A stretch of DNA of 64,000 nt. Source: Saccharibacter floricola DSM 15669. Lineage in GTDB: Bacteria; Pseudomonadota; Alphaproteobacteria; Acetobacterales; Acetobacteraceae. Below the pieces are notes generated by a model. It saw only the letters and a list, made by a program, of their open reading frames with translations, searched no databases and had not been told where the DNA came from. Below are positions 16,463 through 25,798 of the stretch, one piece after another; within the stretch, counting starts at the first letter, position 1, and each line of letters begins with the position of its first letter. The position numbers and the translations under genes are program-made. The stretch spans positions 22,273 to 86,272 of the forward strand of contig NZ_KB899341.1 of the NCBI RefSeq assembly GCF_000378165.1. Direction: 5' to 3'.

Positions 16463-17042
16463 TGGGATCGAAATACTCTCTGCGGTTCTAAGCGCTATCG
16501 GCGTTGGCCTCACGGCCCGTCGCTCTCTCTGGAGCTGGCCGGTCTCACTCATCGCGACGCTGCTTTATAGCTGGGTCTTTTGGCGGGCTCGCCTTTATGC
16601 CGATGTCGCCCTGCAAGGCGTCTTTTGTCTTGGCATTGGGTATGGATGGTTTCTGTGGGCACGAGACCGCCGCACAGTAGCCCTAACCCCCACCAACCAT
16701 ACGGAATCGCTTCCAGCGCGACCTTTATCTATCCGCACGGCGCTCATTGGCGCAGGCCTCAGCATCCTACTCGCTTGGGGCTGGAGCATTGCTCTTCAAC
16801 GGTGGAGCGATGACCCCACTCCGGTCTTAGATGCCTCCCTGAGCAGCGCGAGCCTACTTGCCCAACTGTGGACAGCACGACGCCACCGCGCAAGCTGGCT
16901 GCTCTGGGCTGTGATTGATCTCGTCTATACAGGGCTGTTTATAACACGCGCTCTTTACCCGACCGCGCTTCTCTATGGTTTTTTTATCGCCCTCGCCCTT
17001 TATGGCTACACGACATGGCGTCCCCGTCAGAATGCCGCCTAA
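16455..17042 (+). CDS. pnuT: PnuC-family permease, probable thiamine transporter PnuT
   Basis: A 195-residue inner-membrane protein with about six to seven hydrophobic helices and the PnuC landmarks. These include the WSWPVSLIATLLY segment near residue 26 and a repeated aromatic pattern WLLWAVIDLVYTGLF near 155. PnuC proteins import nicotinamide riboside. The PnuT branch, recognised by its control through TPP riboswitches, imports thiamine by facilitated diffusion and relies on metabolic trapping by phosphorylation. Here the preceding gene is a kinase and the operon starts with a TPP riboswitch, so PnuT is the better assignment. It overlaps the kinase gene by eight bases. Confidence 0.85.
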   Translation: MPNGIEILSAVLSAIGVGLTARRSLWSWPVSLIATLLYSWVFWRARLYADVALQGVFCLGIGYGWFLWARDRRTVALTPTNHTESLPARPLSIRTALIGAGLSILLAWGWSIALQRWSDDPTPVLDASLSSASLLAQLWTARRHRASWLLWAVIDLVYTGLFITRALYPTALLYGFFIALALYGYTTWRPRQNAA

Positions 17043-17050
17043 CCTCAGCG

Positions 17051-17404
17051 TTAATGCTGAATAAGGCGGTCAATTTCATCTGGCGTTAAACGTTGAACGC
17101 GGGCCGCCTTACCACGACGGTCATAATAAACGATAGCGCCCCCACGACGTTCAGCAAACCCATCAGGTTCCCCGCCTTTTGTGCGGAAAAGAAGGCGCCC
17201 ATGCTCCGGCTCCTCCACCATTTTGTCTCCTCGCGGCACAAAATGAAACATGCTGAAATCTGCCGCCGCGTGGGGCAAAGAAGACGAACGATAAAGCTGA
17301 TGCATACTCGGCTGTTTATGCTGATCATCATCAGCAGCCCATGCGGCTCCAATCGTGCTCAACACCGCTATGCCACCTAACAGTGCGTGCCTCATACACC
17401 GCAT
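17051..17404 (-). CDS. Small secreted protein of unknown function
   Basis: I do not recognise this 117-residue protein. It has a clean signal peptide (ALLGGIAVLSTIGAAWA, cleavage before ADD), so it should be periplasmic. The mature part of about 90 residues contains FHFVPRGDKMVEEPEHGRLL, a Gly/Arg-rich ERRGGAIVYYDRRGKA stretch and a helical end LTPDEIDRLIQH. There are no cysteines in the mature part. It lies 14 bases downstream of the RND outer-membrane protein gene on the same strand and is probably the last gene of the efflux transcript. A link to efflux is therefore possible but unproven. Confidence 0.7.
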   Translation of the reverse strand: MRCMRHALLGGIAVLSTIGAAWAADDDQHKQPSMHQLYRSSSLPHAAADFSMFHFVPRGDKMVEEPEHGRLLFRTKGGEPDGFAERRGGAIVYYDRRGKAARVQRLTPDEIDRLIQH

Positions 17405-17418
17405 GGGTTCTCTCCCTC

Positions 17419-18882
17419 TTACTTCGTGCCAGCCGATGCTGACGGTTTAACACTGGCACGCGTCCAGCCACCACCTAACGCTCGATAAAGCGTCACGATA
17501 TTCTGGAACCGTGCAGCCTGAACGACAATATGCGACTGTTGCGCCGCATAGAGCTGACGTTCCTGCTCTAAGGTCGTCAAATAACTATCAATTCCTGCAT
17601 GATAGCGCATCTGGGCCAAATCGTAAGCCTGCTGTGCCTCCGCCACATAGCGCCCCATCGACGTTTCTTGATCACGATAGGTTTCACGGGCCGTTAACGC
17701 ATCAGCCACTTCACGGAAGGCGCTCTGAATGGCCTTCTGATATTGCGCAGCTGCTTTCGCAAGTTGGGCATGAGCAGACCGTAAATTCCCCTGATTTTGC
17801 CCCCATGTCAGCAGCGGAATGCTAATATTGGGTGAGATGCCCCACGTCTCTGCCATGCTGGTAAAAACCTTACGGAACATCAGCGCACTCGTTCCCTCAC
17901 TCGCCGTTAAGGTAATCCGGGGCATAAAGGCAGCACGCGCTGAACCAATAGAGGCATTAGCCCCTTTGAGGGTATGTTCTGCTGCCTCAATATCAGGACG
18001 TTGAGCCAGCAGATCAAACGGCAATCCTTCAGGAAGGTCTGTCATCATGGTCTGCGCCCCCATCGGAGCTGGCGGGGGCAAATCGTTCGGCAACGGTTTG
18101 CCAACGAGCAGCTGAATCCCATGGGCATCATCAGCTACAGCCCGTGTCAGCCGCGCAATATCAGCTTCCGCCTCATCACGTTGCGCACTCACCTGTGCCA
18201 AGGTCAGCGCGTCAACTTGATGATGGTCGTAAGACAGCTTCGTGAGCGCCCATGTCCGCTGCCGCGTTTCATACGTACGTTGGGCAAGCGCTAAGAGCTG
18301 ACGGTCTGAAAGCCATTGAATATAGGTCTCTGCCACCTGTGACACAGTGGTAATCCACAGATTGCGAAGATTACTCACCGCATTAAGCGTCTGCTCTTTT
18401 TGCGTGCGTGACAAGTTCCGCACGCGTTGCCACAGATCGATCTCATAGGATGAGAACCCGATAGAGGTTTGGTAGAAACGCAGCGTAGAGATGTTACGCC
18501 CTGAGCCCGGCGCAAAGGAGAACCCCGCCGTTTTAGACGGCGCCATATACTGCGCACCTCCCCCTACCCCAATAGTGGGGAAGAGTGCCGCGTTTTGGAC
18601 TTGATACTGCCCTCGCTGGTCAACGACCGTCGCCATTTGAGCCGCTAAATCACGGTTATTGTCTAATGTCAGCTCAATGAGCTTTTTGAGACGCGGATCG
18701 GTAAAGAAGTCCTCCCATCCGAGGTCAGACGCCGGGCGCGGTGCCGCTTTGCCACTCGCATAACTATCCTTTGGATAAGCTGCTGTAACCTCCGAAGAAG
18801 GGCGATGATAGGTTGGCGACATGTTGCACGCCGATGCGAGCAACAAAGATGACAGCCCTAATCCTGTAACGAAACGGCGCAT
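17419..18882 (-). CDS. Outer-membrane channel lipoprotein of RND efflux system (NodT/OprM family)
   Basis: A 487-residue TolC-like outer-membrane factor. The signal ends in the lipobox LASAC, so C19 should be lipidated. Two repeated coiled-coil halves are visible (RDLAAQMATVVDQRGQYQVQ and the matching ASIGSARAAFMPRITLTAS segment), with the family's RPDIEAAE motif. It forms the trans-periplasmic exit duct for the adjacent pump. Its start codon overlaps the pump stop by one base (TAATG). The charged, low-complexity tail VKPSASAGTK is unremarkable. Confidence 0.92.
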   Translation of the reverse strand: MRRFVTGLGLSSLLLASACNMSPTYHRPSSEVTAAYPKDSYASGKAAPRPASDLGWEDFFTDPRLKKLIELTLDNNRDLAAQMATVVDQRGQYQVQNAALFPTIGVGGGAQYMAPSKTAGFSFAPGSGRNISTLRFYQTSIGFSSYEIDLWQRVRNLSRTQKEQTLNAVSNLRNLWITTVSQVAETYIQWLSDRQLLALAQRTYETRQRTWALTKLSYDHHQVDALTLAQVSAQRDEAEADIARLTRAVADDAHGIQLLVGKPLPNDLPPPAPMGAQTMMTDLPEGLPFDLLAQRPDIEAAEHTLKGANASIGSARAAFMPRITLTASEGTSALMFRKVFTSMAETWGISPNISIPLLTWGQNQGNLRSAHAQLAKAAAQYQKAIQSAFREVADALTARETYRDQETSMGRYVAEAQQAYDLAQMRYHAGIDSYLTTLEQERQLYAAQQSHIVVQAARFQNIVTLYRALGGGWTRASVKPSASAGTK

Positions 18883-21800
18883 TAGTGACCTCCCTCTTCG
18901 GCTTGCATCTGTTTAAGAGCGGCTTCTTCAGCGGCATGACGCTCGCTCAAACGCTGAACCTTGAAGAGACGCAGTACCACCACAAAGAAAAGCGGAACGA
19001 AATACACCGCAAGCAGCGTTGCCGACACCATGCCGCCAACCACACAGGTGCCGATCGCCACACGCGCTGCTGAACCCGCCCCTGTCGCCACCGCCAACGG
19101 GAACACCCCGCAGACAAAAGCGATTGAGGTCATCAAAATAGGGCGCAGTCGTTCACGCGCTGCTTTGAGAACGGAGTCTTCTAAGCTATCGCCCTCTTCG
19201 TAAAAGGCTTTCGCAAACTCCACGATCAGAATAGCGTTCTTCACTGACAGACCAACCGTCGTGAGCAACCCAACTTGGAAGTAAACGTCATTGGCCAAGT
19301 CGCGTCCCAATGTCGCCAAAATAGCGCCAAGAACACCCAAAGGCAGCACGAGAAGAACAGACATTGGGATCGCCCAGCTTTCATACAGAGCTGCCAAGCA
19401 GAAGAGGATCACGATCACCGCCAGCGCATAAAGCGGCCCGGTGGATGACCCAGAAGCCCGTTGCTCGTAGGAGATACCCGTCCATTCATGGCCAATGCCC
19501 GCAGGCAACGTCTTACTCATAAGTCGTTCCATCTCAGCCATCGCCGCACCGGAGCTCACACCAGAAGCGGGAAGCCCCTGCAACTCAAAAGAGTTCAACC
19601 CGTTATAGTTTTCCACTTTTTGAGGGCCGACGATCCAATGGCCTGAAACAAAGACGTTAAAGGGCACCATACCGCCTGTATTATTACGCACATACCACCG
19701 TTTAAGGTCTTCTGGGCGCATACGGCTTGCGCTATCACCTTGGATATACACCTGCTTTACACGATCACTCCGTGTAAATTGGTTCACATAGATTGAACCA
19801 AGAGCCCCTTGGATCGTGTTATTGATCGCATCATTGGAAATCCCCAACGCATTGGCTTTCTCCCGATCAATATCCAATACATATTGCGGCGCATCCTCAA
19901 TACCCATTGGGCGCACAGCAACCAAAAGAGGGTCTTTCCCAGCCGCAGATAGCAACTTATTACGCGCTGCCAGCAAAGCCTGATGGCCAAGATGGGCATT
20001 GTCTTCAAGCTCGACGTCAAAGCCCGTTCCGTTCCCAAGCTCCATCACAGGAGGAGGGTTAACCGCAAAGATCTGTGCATCTGGGTCGCCCCAAAAATGC
20101 TTCATAATCCCATTAGCAATCGTCATAGACGATCGCGCAGAACCCGGGCGTTCATCCCACGGTTTCAAGCGGATAAAGAACGCACCAGCACTTTGTCCTT
20201 GTCCCGCAAAACTAAACCCATTGGCACTAAAGACAGATTCCACGTCCTTAGGATACGTCGCGAGAATATAATCCGAGATTTTGCGATTAACCGCAGCTGT
20301 CTGCTGTTGCGTTGCCCCTGAAGGCATCGTGATTTGTCCAAAAATAATTCCCTGATCCTCATCAGGCAAAAATCCACCAGGAACACGACCGAAAAAGAAA
20401 ACCGTTACAACCGTAATAATAAGGAAAGCCACCATCCCGATCCAACGGAAATGGATCAAATGCTTAACCCCTCCCACATAACGGCTGGTTAAACGGTCAA
20501 ACCAATAGTTAAACCATCGTGCCGGTTTAAACGTCACCTCACCATGAACCGGTTTCAGCATGGTCGCGCACAAAGCGGGCGTCATCACCATCGCCACCAG
20601 CACAGAGAGCCACATAGCCGCAACAACCGTGATGGAAAACTGGCGATAAATAACCCCTGTGGAGCCGTTAAACGCAGCCATCGGCAAGAACACGGCACTC
20701 AGTACCAAGACAATCCCCACCAAAGCACCTGAAATCTCATCCATAGAGACACGGGCCGCTTCTTTTGGAGGGAGTCTCTTCTCACTCATGACACGCTCGA
20801 CATTTTCCACCACCACAATGGCGTCATCAACGAGCAATCCAACAGCGAGCACCATGGCCAACATCGTGAGTGTATTGACCGTATAGCCCAGCGCAGACAG
20901 CACCCCGAACGTTCCGAGCAACACCACCGGCACCGCAATCGTCGGGATCAAGGTCGCACGGAAATTCTGTAAGAAGATCAGCATCACGATGAAGACCAGC
21001 GCAATGGCCTCAACGAGTGTTTCAATCACTTCGCTAATCGAGTGCGTAATGAAAGGCTCCGTATCGAGCGGGTAGCGCACCTGCAACCCAGGCGGGAAAA
21101 ACCGCTCCAAATCTGACAACCGCTCACGCACAGCCTTTTCGGTTGTCATCTGGTTTGCCCCTGGGGCGAGTTTCAGTGCCATCGCTGCTGCGGGCTTGCC
21201 ATTATATTCAGCATCTAAGCTATAATTCTGTGCCCCAAGCTCCACATTGCCGATGTCGCGCATCCGCACCTGGCTGCCATCTTGCTGCACTTTAAGCAGC
21301 ATGGAGGAAAATTGCTCAGGCGAATTCAGACGTGTCGGCCCAATGATGTTCGCATCAAACCCAACGCCTTTACGCGCCGGGAGACCGCCCAGCTCACCAG
21401 AAGCAACCTGAATATTTTGCGCCTGAACAGCCTGCTGAACATCCGCAACCGTCAAGCCATATTGATACAGTTTATCAGGATTCATCCAAATACGCAGCGC
21501 ATATTCAGACCCGAAGATTTGATGATCCCCCACCCCGGAGACACGTGACAGCGGATCCGACACATTAGACGATACATAGTCAGCAATATCTTGCCCACTC
21601 ATGCTACCATCAGTGGAGATAAAGGCCAAAACCATCATAAAGTTACGAGAAGCTTTGGTCACACTCAGCCCCTGCGCCGTCACTTCAGGAGGCAAGCGCG
21701 GCTGAGCAAGCTGCAATTTATTTTGCACCTGCACCTGAGCAATATCGGGGTTCGTGCCTTGCTCAAAGGTCAGGTCAATTTCCATATGCCCATTCCCGTA

Positions 21801-22052
21801 GGATTGAGCCGACAGATACTCCAGATGATCCAACCCGGACATTTGCTGCAAGATAGGCCGCACAACCGTGTTGTTGACCGTATCAGCCGATGCACCAGGA
21901 TCATCCACAGAAATAGCCACCATCGGAGGGGCAATACTAGGATATTGGGCAACCGGCATGCGGAAGATGGCTAAGCCACCGATCAACATGATAATCAGCC
22001 CCACCACCCAAGCAAAAACCGGGCGGTCGATAAAGAAACGCGACAATGACAT
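18882..22052 (-). CDS. RND multidrug efflux pump, HAE1 family (AcrB/MexB-like)
   Basis: A 1056-residue inner-membrane proton/drug antiporter of normal length. It starts MSLSRFFIDRPVFAWVVGLI and has twelve helices and two large periplasmic loops. The proton-relay pair is visible in GLLVDDAIVVVENVERVMSE around residue 405. The RND GGFLPDEDQG motif, AGVSSGAAMAEM-type loop and GLLTTVGLSVKNAILIVEFAK complete the signature. Broad substrates such as drugs, bile or plant compounds are typical of HAE1 pumps, but the range cannot be inferred here. It sits between the fusion protein and the channel gene in one operon opposite a TetR regulator. Confidence 0.95.
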   Translation of the reverse strand: MSLSRFFIDRPVFAWVVGLIIMLIGGLAIFRMPVAQYPSIAPPMVAISVDDPGASADTVNNTVVRPILQQMSGLDHLEYLSAQSYGNGHMEIDLTFEQGTNPDIAQVQVQNKLQLAQPRLPPEVTAQGLSVTKASRNFMMVLAFISTDGSMSGQDIADYVSSNVSDPLSRVSGVGDHQIFGSEYALRIWMNPDKLYQYGLTVADVQQAVQAQNIQVASGELGGLPARKGVGFDANIIGPTRLNSPEQFSSMLLKVQQDGSQVRMRDIGNVELGAQNYSLDAEYNGKPAAAMALKLAPGANQMTTEKAVRERLSDLERFFPPGLQVRYPLDTEPFITHSISEVIETLVEAIALVFIVMLIFLQNFRATLIPTIAVPVVLLGTFGVLSALGYTVNTLTMLAMVLAVGLLVDDAIVVVENVERVMSEKRLPPKEAARVSMDEISGALVGIVLVLSAVFLPMAAFNGSTGVIYRQFSITVVAAMWLSVLVAMVMTPALCATMLKPVHGEVTFKPARWFNYWFDRLTSRYVGGVKHLIHFRWIGMVAFLIITVVTVFFFGRVPGGFLPDEDQGIIFGQITMPSGATQQQTAAVNRKISDYILATYPKDVESVFSANGFSFAGQGQSAGAFFIRLKPWDERPGSARSSMTIANGIMKHFWGDPDAQIFAVNPPPVMELGNGTGFDVELEDNAHLGHQALLAARNKLLSAAGKDPLLVAVRPMGIEDAPQYVLDIDREKANALGISNDAINNTIQGALGSIYVNQFTRSDRVKQVYIQGDSASRMRPEDLKRWYVRNNTGGMVPFNVFVSGHWIVGPQKVENYNGLNSFELQGLPASGVSSGAAMAEMERLMSKTLPAGIGHEWTGISYEQRASGSSTGPLYALAVIVILFCLAALYESWAIPMSVLLVLPLGVLGAILATLGRDLANDVYFQVGLLTTVGLSVKNAILIVEFAKAFYEEGDSLEDSVLKAARERLRPILMTSIAFVCGVFPLAVATGAGSAARVAIGTCVVGGMVSATLLAVYFVPLFFVVVLRLFKVQRLSERHAAEEAALKQMQAEEGGH

Positions 22053-22058
22053 CGTGCT

Positions 22059-23246
22059 TTACTCCACCACGCTTTGCTCAGCACTGATCTCATGCGGAGA
22101 CACCACCGCATCAGGGTGTACTTTTTGAAGGCCCTTGACGATCACACGCTCCCCTTCGCTCAACCCAGACGTCACCTGCCATGAAGAGCCAACGGTGCGA
22201 CTGACCGTCACAGAACGAAGATGCACTTTATTATCTTGGTCAACGACCATCACATAGGGGTTACTCTTGGAATTACGCTGCACAGCGACTTGCGGCACAA
22301 GCAAACCATGCGGATCCACACCCTCATGAACATGAGCATGAACAAACATACCCGGCAATAACAAACGGTCTGCATTAGGCATGACCGCACGCATAACCAG
22401 CGTTCCCGTTGCAGGATCTACCGTGACTTCAGAAAGCGCTAAACGCCCTGTTTGCCCATAAGACGACCCATCAGGCAGTTCAAGCGACACAGCCGCATCA
22501 TTCCCCTGGCGTTCAATGCGCCCTTGGGCGAGCTCACGACGCAACCTGATCATATCTTCAGAGGCCAAATTCACATCAACGTAAATCGGGTCCAGTCGTG
22601 TGACGACGGCAATTGGCAAGCTCTGATTAGCCGTCACCAACGTCCCTTCCGTATAAAGCGTGCGCCCAATACGCCCATCAATAGGAGCCTTTACATGAGT
22701 ATAATTGAGGTTAACCGCAGCACTTTCCAACGCGGCCTTGCCCTGCATCACCTGTGCTTGTGCCTGCCGTGTTGTCGCGAGGAGATTATCGTAATCCTGC
22801 TGGCTCACCGCGCGTGCCTGCACAAGCCCGCGATAACGTTTAAGCTGCTGCTCAGCACGCTGCGCACTCGCCTGTGCTTCCATCAAGTGCCCCTTTGCCT
22901 GATCGTACGCTGCTTGGAATGGCGCGATATAGATCTGATAAAGCGATTGACCTGCCTTAACGTCCGCTCCCTCTTCAAACGACCGTGAGACAATCACACC
23001 ACTGACCTGTGGGCGAATTTGCGCTTGTTCATACGCTTCCACGCGTCCCGGGAGGGACGTCTCCATCGTCACGCTTTGAGTATGCAGACGATAAACCTCT
23101 ACTTTTTGAGGTGGTGCCTTCGCTGGAGGGGCCTTTTTTTGGCAACCACTCAATAAGATGGTTCCACTCAAAAAAGCAGCTGTTCCACAGCGCAAAAGCC
23201 AAGAAGAACGCGCCAACATCGGCGAAGAAGAGACAAAAACAGACAT
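22059..23246 (-). CDS. RND periplasmic adaptor (membrane fusion) lipoprotein, AcrA/MexA-like
   Basis: A 395-residue adaptor bridging pump and channel. The lipobox is SGTILLSGC. A barrel-sandwich half (EAYEQAQIRPQVSGVI, near 65) and its partner (YTHVKAPIDGRIGRTLYTEG, near 180) flank an alpha-hairpin rich in Ala/Gln. The beta-barrel (DPIYVDVNLASEDMIRLR) and a membrane-proximal domain (SGLSEGERVIVKGLQKV) follow. It is the first gene of the operon, six bases before the pump gene, with the regulator-facing palindrome 75-92 bases upstream. The ATG at 23246 has no competing start. Confidence 0.94.
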   Translation of the reverse strand: MSVFVSSSPMLARSSWLLRCGTAAFLSGTILLSGCQKKAPPAKAPPQKVEVYRLHTQSVTMETSLPGRVEAYEQAQIRPQVSGVIVSRSFEEGADVKAGQSLYQIYIAPFQAAYDQAKGHLMEAQASAQRAEQQLKRYRGLVQARAVSQQDYDNLLATTRQAQAQVMQGKAALESAAVNLNYTHVKAPIDGRIGRTLYTEGTLVTANQSLPIAVVTRLDPIYVDVNLASEDMIRLRRELAQGRIERQGNDAAVSLELPDGSSYGQTGRLALSEVTVDPATGTLVMRAVMPNADRLLLPGMFVHAHVHEGVDPHGLLVPQVAVQRNSKSNPYVMVVDQDNKVHLRSVTVSRTVGSSWQVTSGLSEGERVIVKGLQKVHPDAVVSPHEISAEQSVVE

Positions 23247-23320
23247 GGGGCGTGCCGCAGCTCTCTACAAAATAATTAAGGGATAGAAGGCATTCTTGTA
23301 ACATTGCCCTCTTGAAGACT

Positions 23321-23338
23321 GGAAACTAATCAGTTTCC
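23321..23338. promoter_or_regulatory. Palindromic operator between RND operon and tetR
   Basis: GGAAACTAATCAGTTTCC is an 18-base inverted repeat with seven perfect pairs and a 4-base centre. It lies in the 136-base divergent gap, 75 bases from the adaptor start and 45 bases from the regulator start. TetR-type repressors next to RND operons usually bind such sites and control both transcripts (family knowledge); no footprint is available. Confidence 0.65.
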
Positions 23339-23382
23339 GCGCTAAAGGTCAATCTCGTTTTATAGCCAGTAGGGAGACTTCC

Positions 23383-24066
23383 GTGCCTTTGTCGCCTAAA
23401 CGCAACAGAGTATCATCATCTGACAGTAAGGCGGACGCACCGTCACCAGCGTCGGACGCCCGTTGCTGTTCAGATGACGATCGCCGCACGCGCATTCTTG
23501 ATACAGCCTGCAAGCTTATCCAGTCCCAGGGGTATCAACATACCACCATGGACAAAATCGCCTGTCATGCTGGCATGTCTAAGAAGACCGTCTATCTCGT
23601 CTTCCCGTCCAAACGCGTTTTAATGGAGCAACTTCTCCTTGAACGACTTTTTACACCACTTTCCATCGAACCCAACCCAGAAGAGGATATTGAAACGCAG
23701 CTTCTGGAGCTTGTTCTACAAATGTCTAAGCACCTGTTAGACGAGAAATGCCTTAGCTTGTTACGCGCAATCATTGGAGAAGCCACGCGCTCCCCGATCA
23801 TTGCACACCTTATGGAAGACATGTTTCACCTCTCAGGACGTAAATTCGATACGCAACAATGGCTTATTTCTCAAAGAGAACGCGGGGTTCTACAGTTCGA
23901 TGATGCACAAGACGCAGCCGACCATCTTTTTGGCCTGACATTAGGAGCCCCTATACTCTCTCGCCTCACCTATTGCTCTCCGCCTCGTACAGACGAACAG
24001 CTTCATCGTTTCCTCCGAGAAGGGGTACGAATCTTTTTGGATGGATGCCGCCCCCATAGACAATAA
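23383..24066 (+). CDS. TetR/AcrR family transcriptional regulator
   Basis: A 227-residue repressor. The helix-turn-helix covers about residues 36-80 (RILDTACKLIQSQGYQHTT, then KIACHAGMSKKTVYLVFPSK), followed by an all-helical ligand domain with a conserved C-terminal segment. A hydrophilic N-terminal extension of about 30 Ser/Asp-rich residues precedes the first helix. The start is a GTG at 23383 with AGGGAG about seven bases upstream; no ATG precedes the HTH in frame. It is divergent from the RND operon, with a palindrome between. Repression of the pump and of itself is the likely role. Confidence 0.9.
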   Translation: MPLSPKRNRVSSSDSKADAPSPASDARCCSDDDRRTRILDTACKLIQSQGYQHTTMDKIACHAGMSKKTVYLVFPSKRVLMEQLLLERLFTPLSIEPNPEEDIETQLLELVLQMSKHLLDEKCLSLLRAIIGEATRSPIIAHLMEDMFHLSGRKFDTQQWLISQRERGVLQFDDAQDAADHLFGLTLGAPILSRLTYCSPPRTDEQLHRFLREGVRIFLDGCRPHRQ

Positions 24067-24147
24067 ACGAAGAGCCATATTACTAGGGCATCTATCTTTA
24101 CTCTTTTATGAAAGGACACTCGCAAAACGCTTCATTATTGGCAAAAA

Positions 24148-24176
24148 TTGACAGCTATTGTATATATGCCATACGC
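24148..24176 (+). promoter_or_regulatory. Candidate promoter of the amino-acid permease
   Basis: A consensus -35 TTGACA (24148-24153) is followed 16 bases later by CATACG, a weak -10. It lies about 95 bases upstream of the permease ATG, in the 203-base gap after tetR. A short AAGAG/CTCTT hairpin follows downstream in the leader. The -35 is perfect, the -10 poor. Confidence 0.35.
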
Positions 24177-24269
24177 TAGACACATACCTGCCAAGATAGG
24201 AGCGAAGAGGTCCTCTTTTTAAACCGTAGAAAGAGACCATACCGTGACACCTTCCCTCAGGATCGCTTT

Positions 24270-25724
24270 ATGACCATATCACCTGATGATCAGGAAACTC
24301 TGCAAGAACGTGCCGTCGATGACGGTCATCACCGCGTGAGTAACGAAGGGTACCAAAAAGACCTTAGTCAACGTCATGTGCAGATGATTGCCATTGGTGG
24401 GGCTATCGGTACAGGGCTCTTCTTAGGGGCGGGCTCACGACTACAAATCGCGGGGCCTTCACTCGCTATTAGCTATGCTATCTGTGGTCTCTGCGCTTTT
24501 ATGATCCTCCGCGCCATGGGGGAGCTCGTCATGTACCGCCCCAGCAGCGGCAGCTTCGTCACCTATGCGCGTGAGTTTTTGGGCGAAGGCGCGGCGTACG
24601 CTGCGGGCTGGTTCTTCTTCCTTAACTGGGCCATGACCGGGATTGTCGATATCACCGCCATTGCGCTGTACATCCATTATTGGCCCGTTTTTGGAGGAGT
24701 TCCGCAATGGATCCTCGCACTCGGTGCTCTTGTTGTGGTTGGCGCCGTCAATCTGACAGGGGTTCGCTATTTTGGTGAGATTGAGTTCTGGTTCTCTCTG
24801 ATTAAAGTCCTAACCCTTGTCGTTTTCCTTGCCGTTGGTGGTTTTGTGCTCTTCAGCGGCACTCATGTTGGCGGCTATACGCCAGGTTTACACCTCATCA
24901 CACAATCCGGTGGGCTTTTTCCTCATGGAATGGTCGCCTCACTGATGCTCATCCAAGGCGTGGTTTTCGCCTATGCTGCAACAGAGCTCATTGGTGTCGC
25001 AGCGGGTGAATGCCATGACGCCAAAAGTGTTGTGCCTCGCGCTATTAATAGCGTTATTTGGCGCATTATCCTCTTCTATGTTGGGTCTATCGTGCTGCTG
25101 GTGCTCGTGCTTCCATGGTCTTCCTACCATGAAGGGGAAAGCCCATTCGTCACCTTCTTTAGTAGGCTCGGCCTTCCTGGTGCTGATAGCATCATGAACT
25201 TTGTCGTGCTGACAGCAGCTCTCTCCAGCTTGAATTCCGGTCTGTATTCCACAGGGCGCATTCTCCGGGCCCTCTCTCTTGGGGGGTCAGCCCCTGGTGC
25301 GATGAGCAAAATGAATCGCCATGCTGTGCCCTATGTTGCCATTGGGACAACATTAGTGATCTATCTCATCGGTGTTCTGCTGAACTATTTCTATCCAACA
25401 CAGGTTTTTGAAATCGTCCTCAGCATTTCCTCCCTCGGCATTCTGGGCACATGGGCCTGTATCGTCATGTGTCAGCTCAAGCTTCACAAAGCGATCCGCC
25501 TCGGCAAAGTTGCTCCAACGGGTTTTGCCATGCCATTTGCTCCTTATTCAGGCTGGCTAACGCTCGCATTTCTCGCGCTCGTCCTAGTCATGATGGCGTT
25601 TGACTATCCTTCTGGCACGATTTCGGTAGCCTGCATTCCATTGCTTGCCTTGATCTTCTTTGCCGGTTGGTTCCTCCTCAAACGCACAGGCAAACAACCT
25701 GGCACGGTATCAGACGAAAAATAA
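24270..25724 (+). CDS. ansP: Amino-acid permease of the APC superfamily, AnsP-like (L-asparagine)
   Basis: A 484-residue inner-membrane proton symporter with twelve helices. The AAT-family opening QMIAIGGAIGTGLFLGAGS is followed by MGELVMYRPSSGSFVTYARE, GWFFFLNWAMTGIVDITAIA and INSVIWRIILFYVGSIVLLV. Overall it follows Escherichia coli AnsP far more closely than GabP, CycA or LysP, including the ALYIHYW and GVPQWI stretches. Asparagine is therefore the best substrate guess (from recalled similarity, not an alignment). It stands alone between tetR and a strong terminator. The ATG at 24270 lacks a strong Shine-Dalgarno. Confidence 0.85.
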   Translation: MTISPDDQETLQERAVDDGHHRVSNEGYQKDLSQRHVQMIAIGGAIGTGLFLGAGSRLQIAGPSLAISYAICGLCAFMILRAMGELVMYRPSSGSFVTYAREFLGEGAAYAAGWFFFLNWAMTGIVDITAIALYIHYWPVFGGVPQWILALGALVVVGAVNLTGVRYFGEIEFWFSLIKVLTLVVFLAVGGFVLFSGTHVGGYTPGLHLITQSGGLFPHGMVASLMLIQGVVFAYAATELIGVAAGECHDAKSVVPRAINSVIWRIILFYVGSIVLLVLVLPWSSYHEGESPFVTFFSRLGLPGADSIMNFVVLTAALSSLNSGLYSTGRILRALSLGGSAPGAMSKMNRHAVPYVAIGTTLVIYLIGVLLNYFYPTQVFEIVLSISSLGILGTWACIVMCQLKLHKAIRLGKVAPTGFAMPFAPYSGWLTLAFLALVLVMMAFDYPSGTISVACIPLLALIFFAGWFLLKRTGKQPGTVSDEK

Positions 25725-25730
25725 CGCACA

Positions 25731-25770
25731 AAAAACCCCCGGAAGAATAAAGCCTCCGGGGGTTTTTTCT
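25731..25770. terminator. Bidirectional intrinsic terminator
   Basis: CCCCCGGA (25736-25743) pairs with TCCGGGGG (25755-25762). It is flanked by A5 on the left and T6 on the right, so it works for the permease on the plus strand and for phoU, ending at 25799, on the minus strand. Confidence 0.9.
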
Positions 25771-25798
25771 TACCTACCATTCTCACATAATTGCTGGC

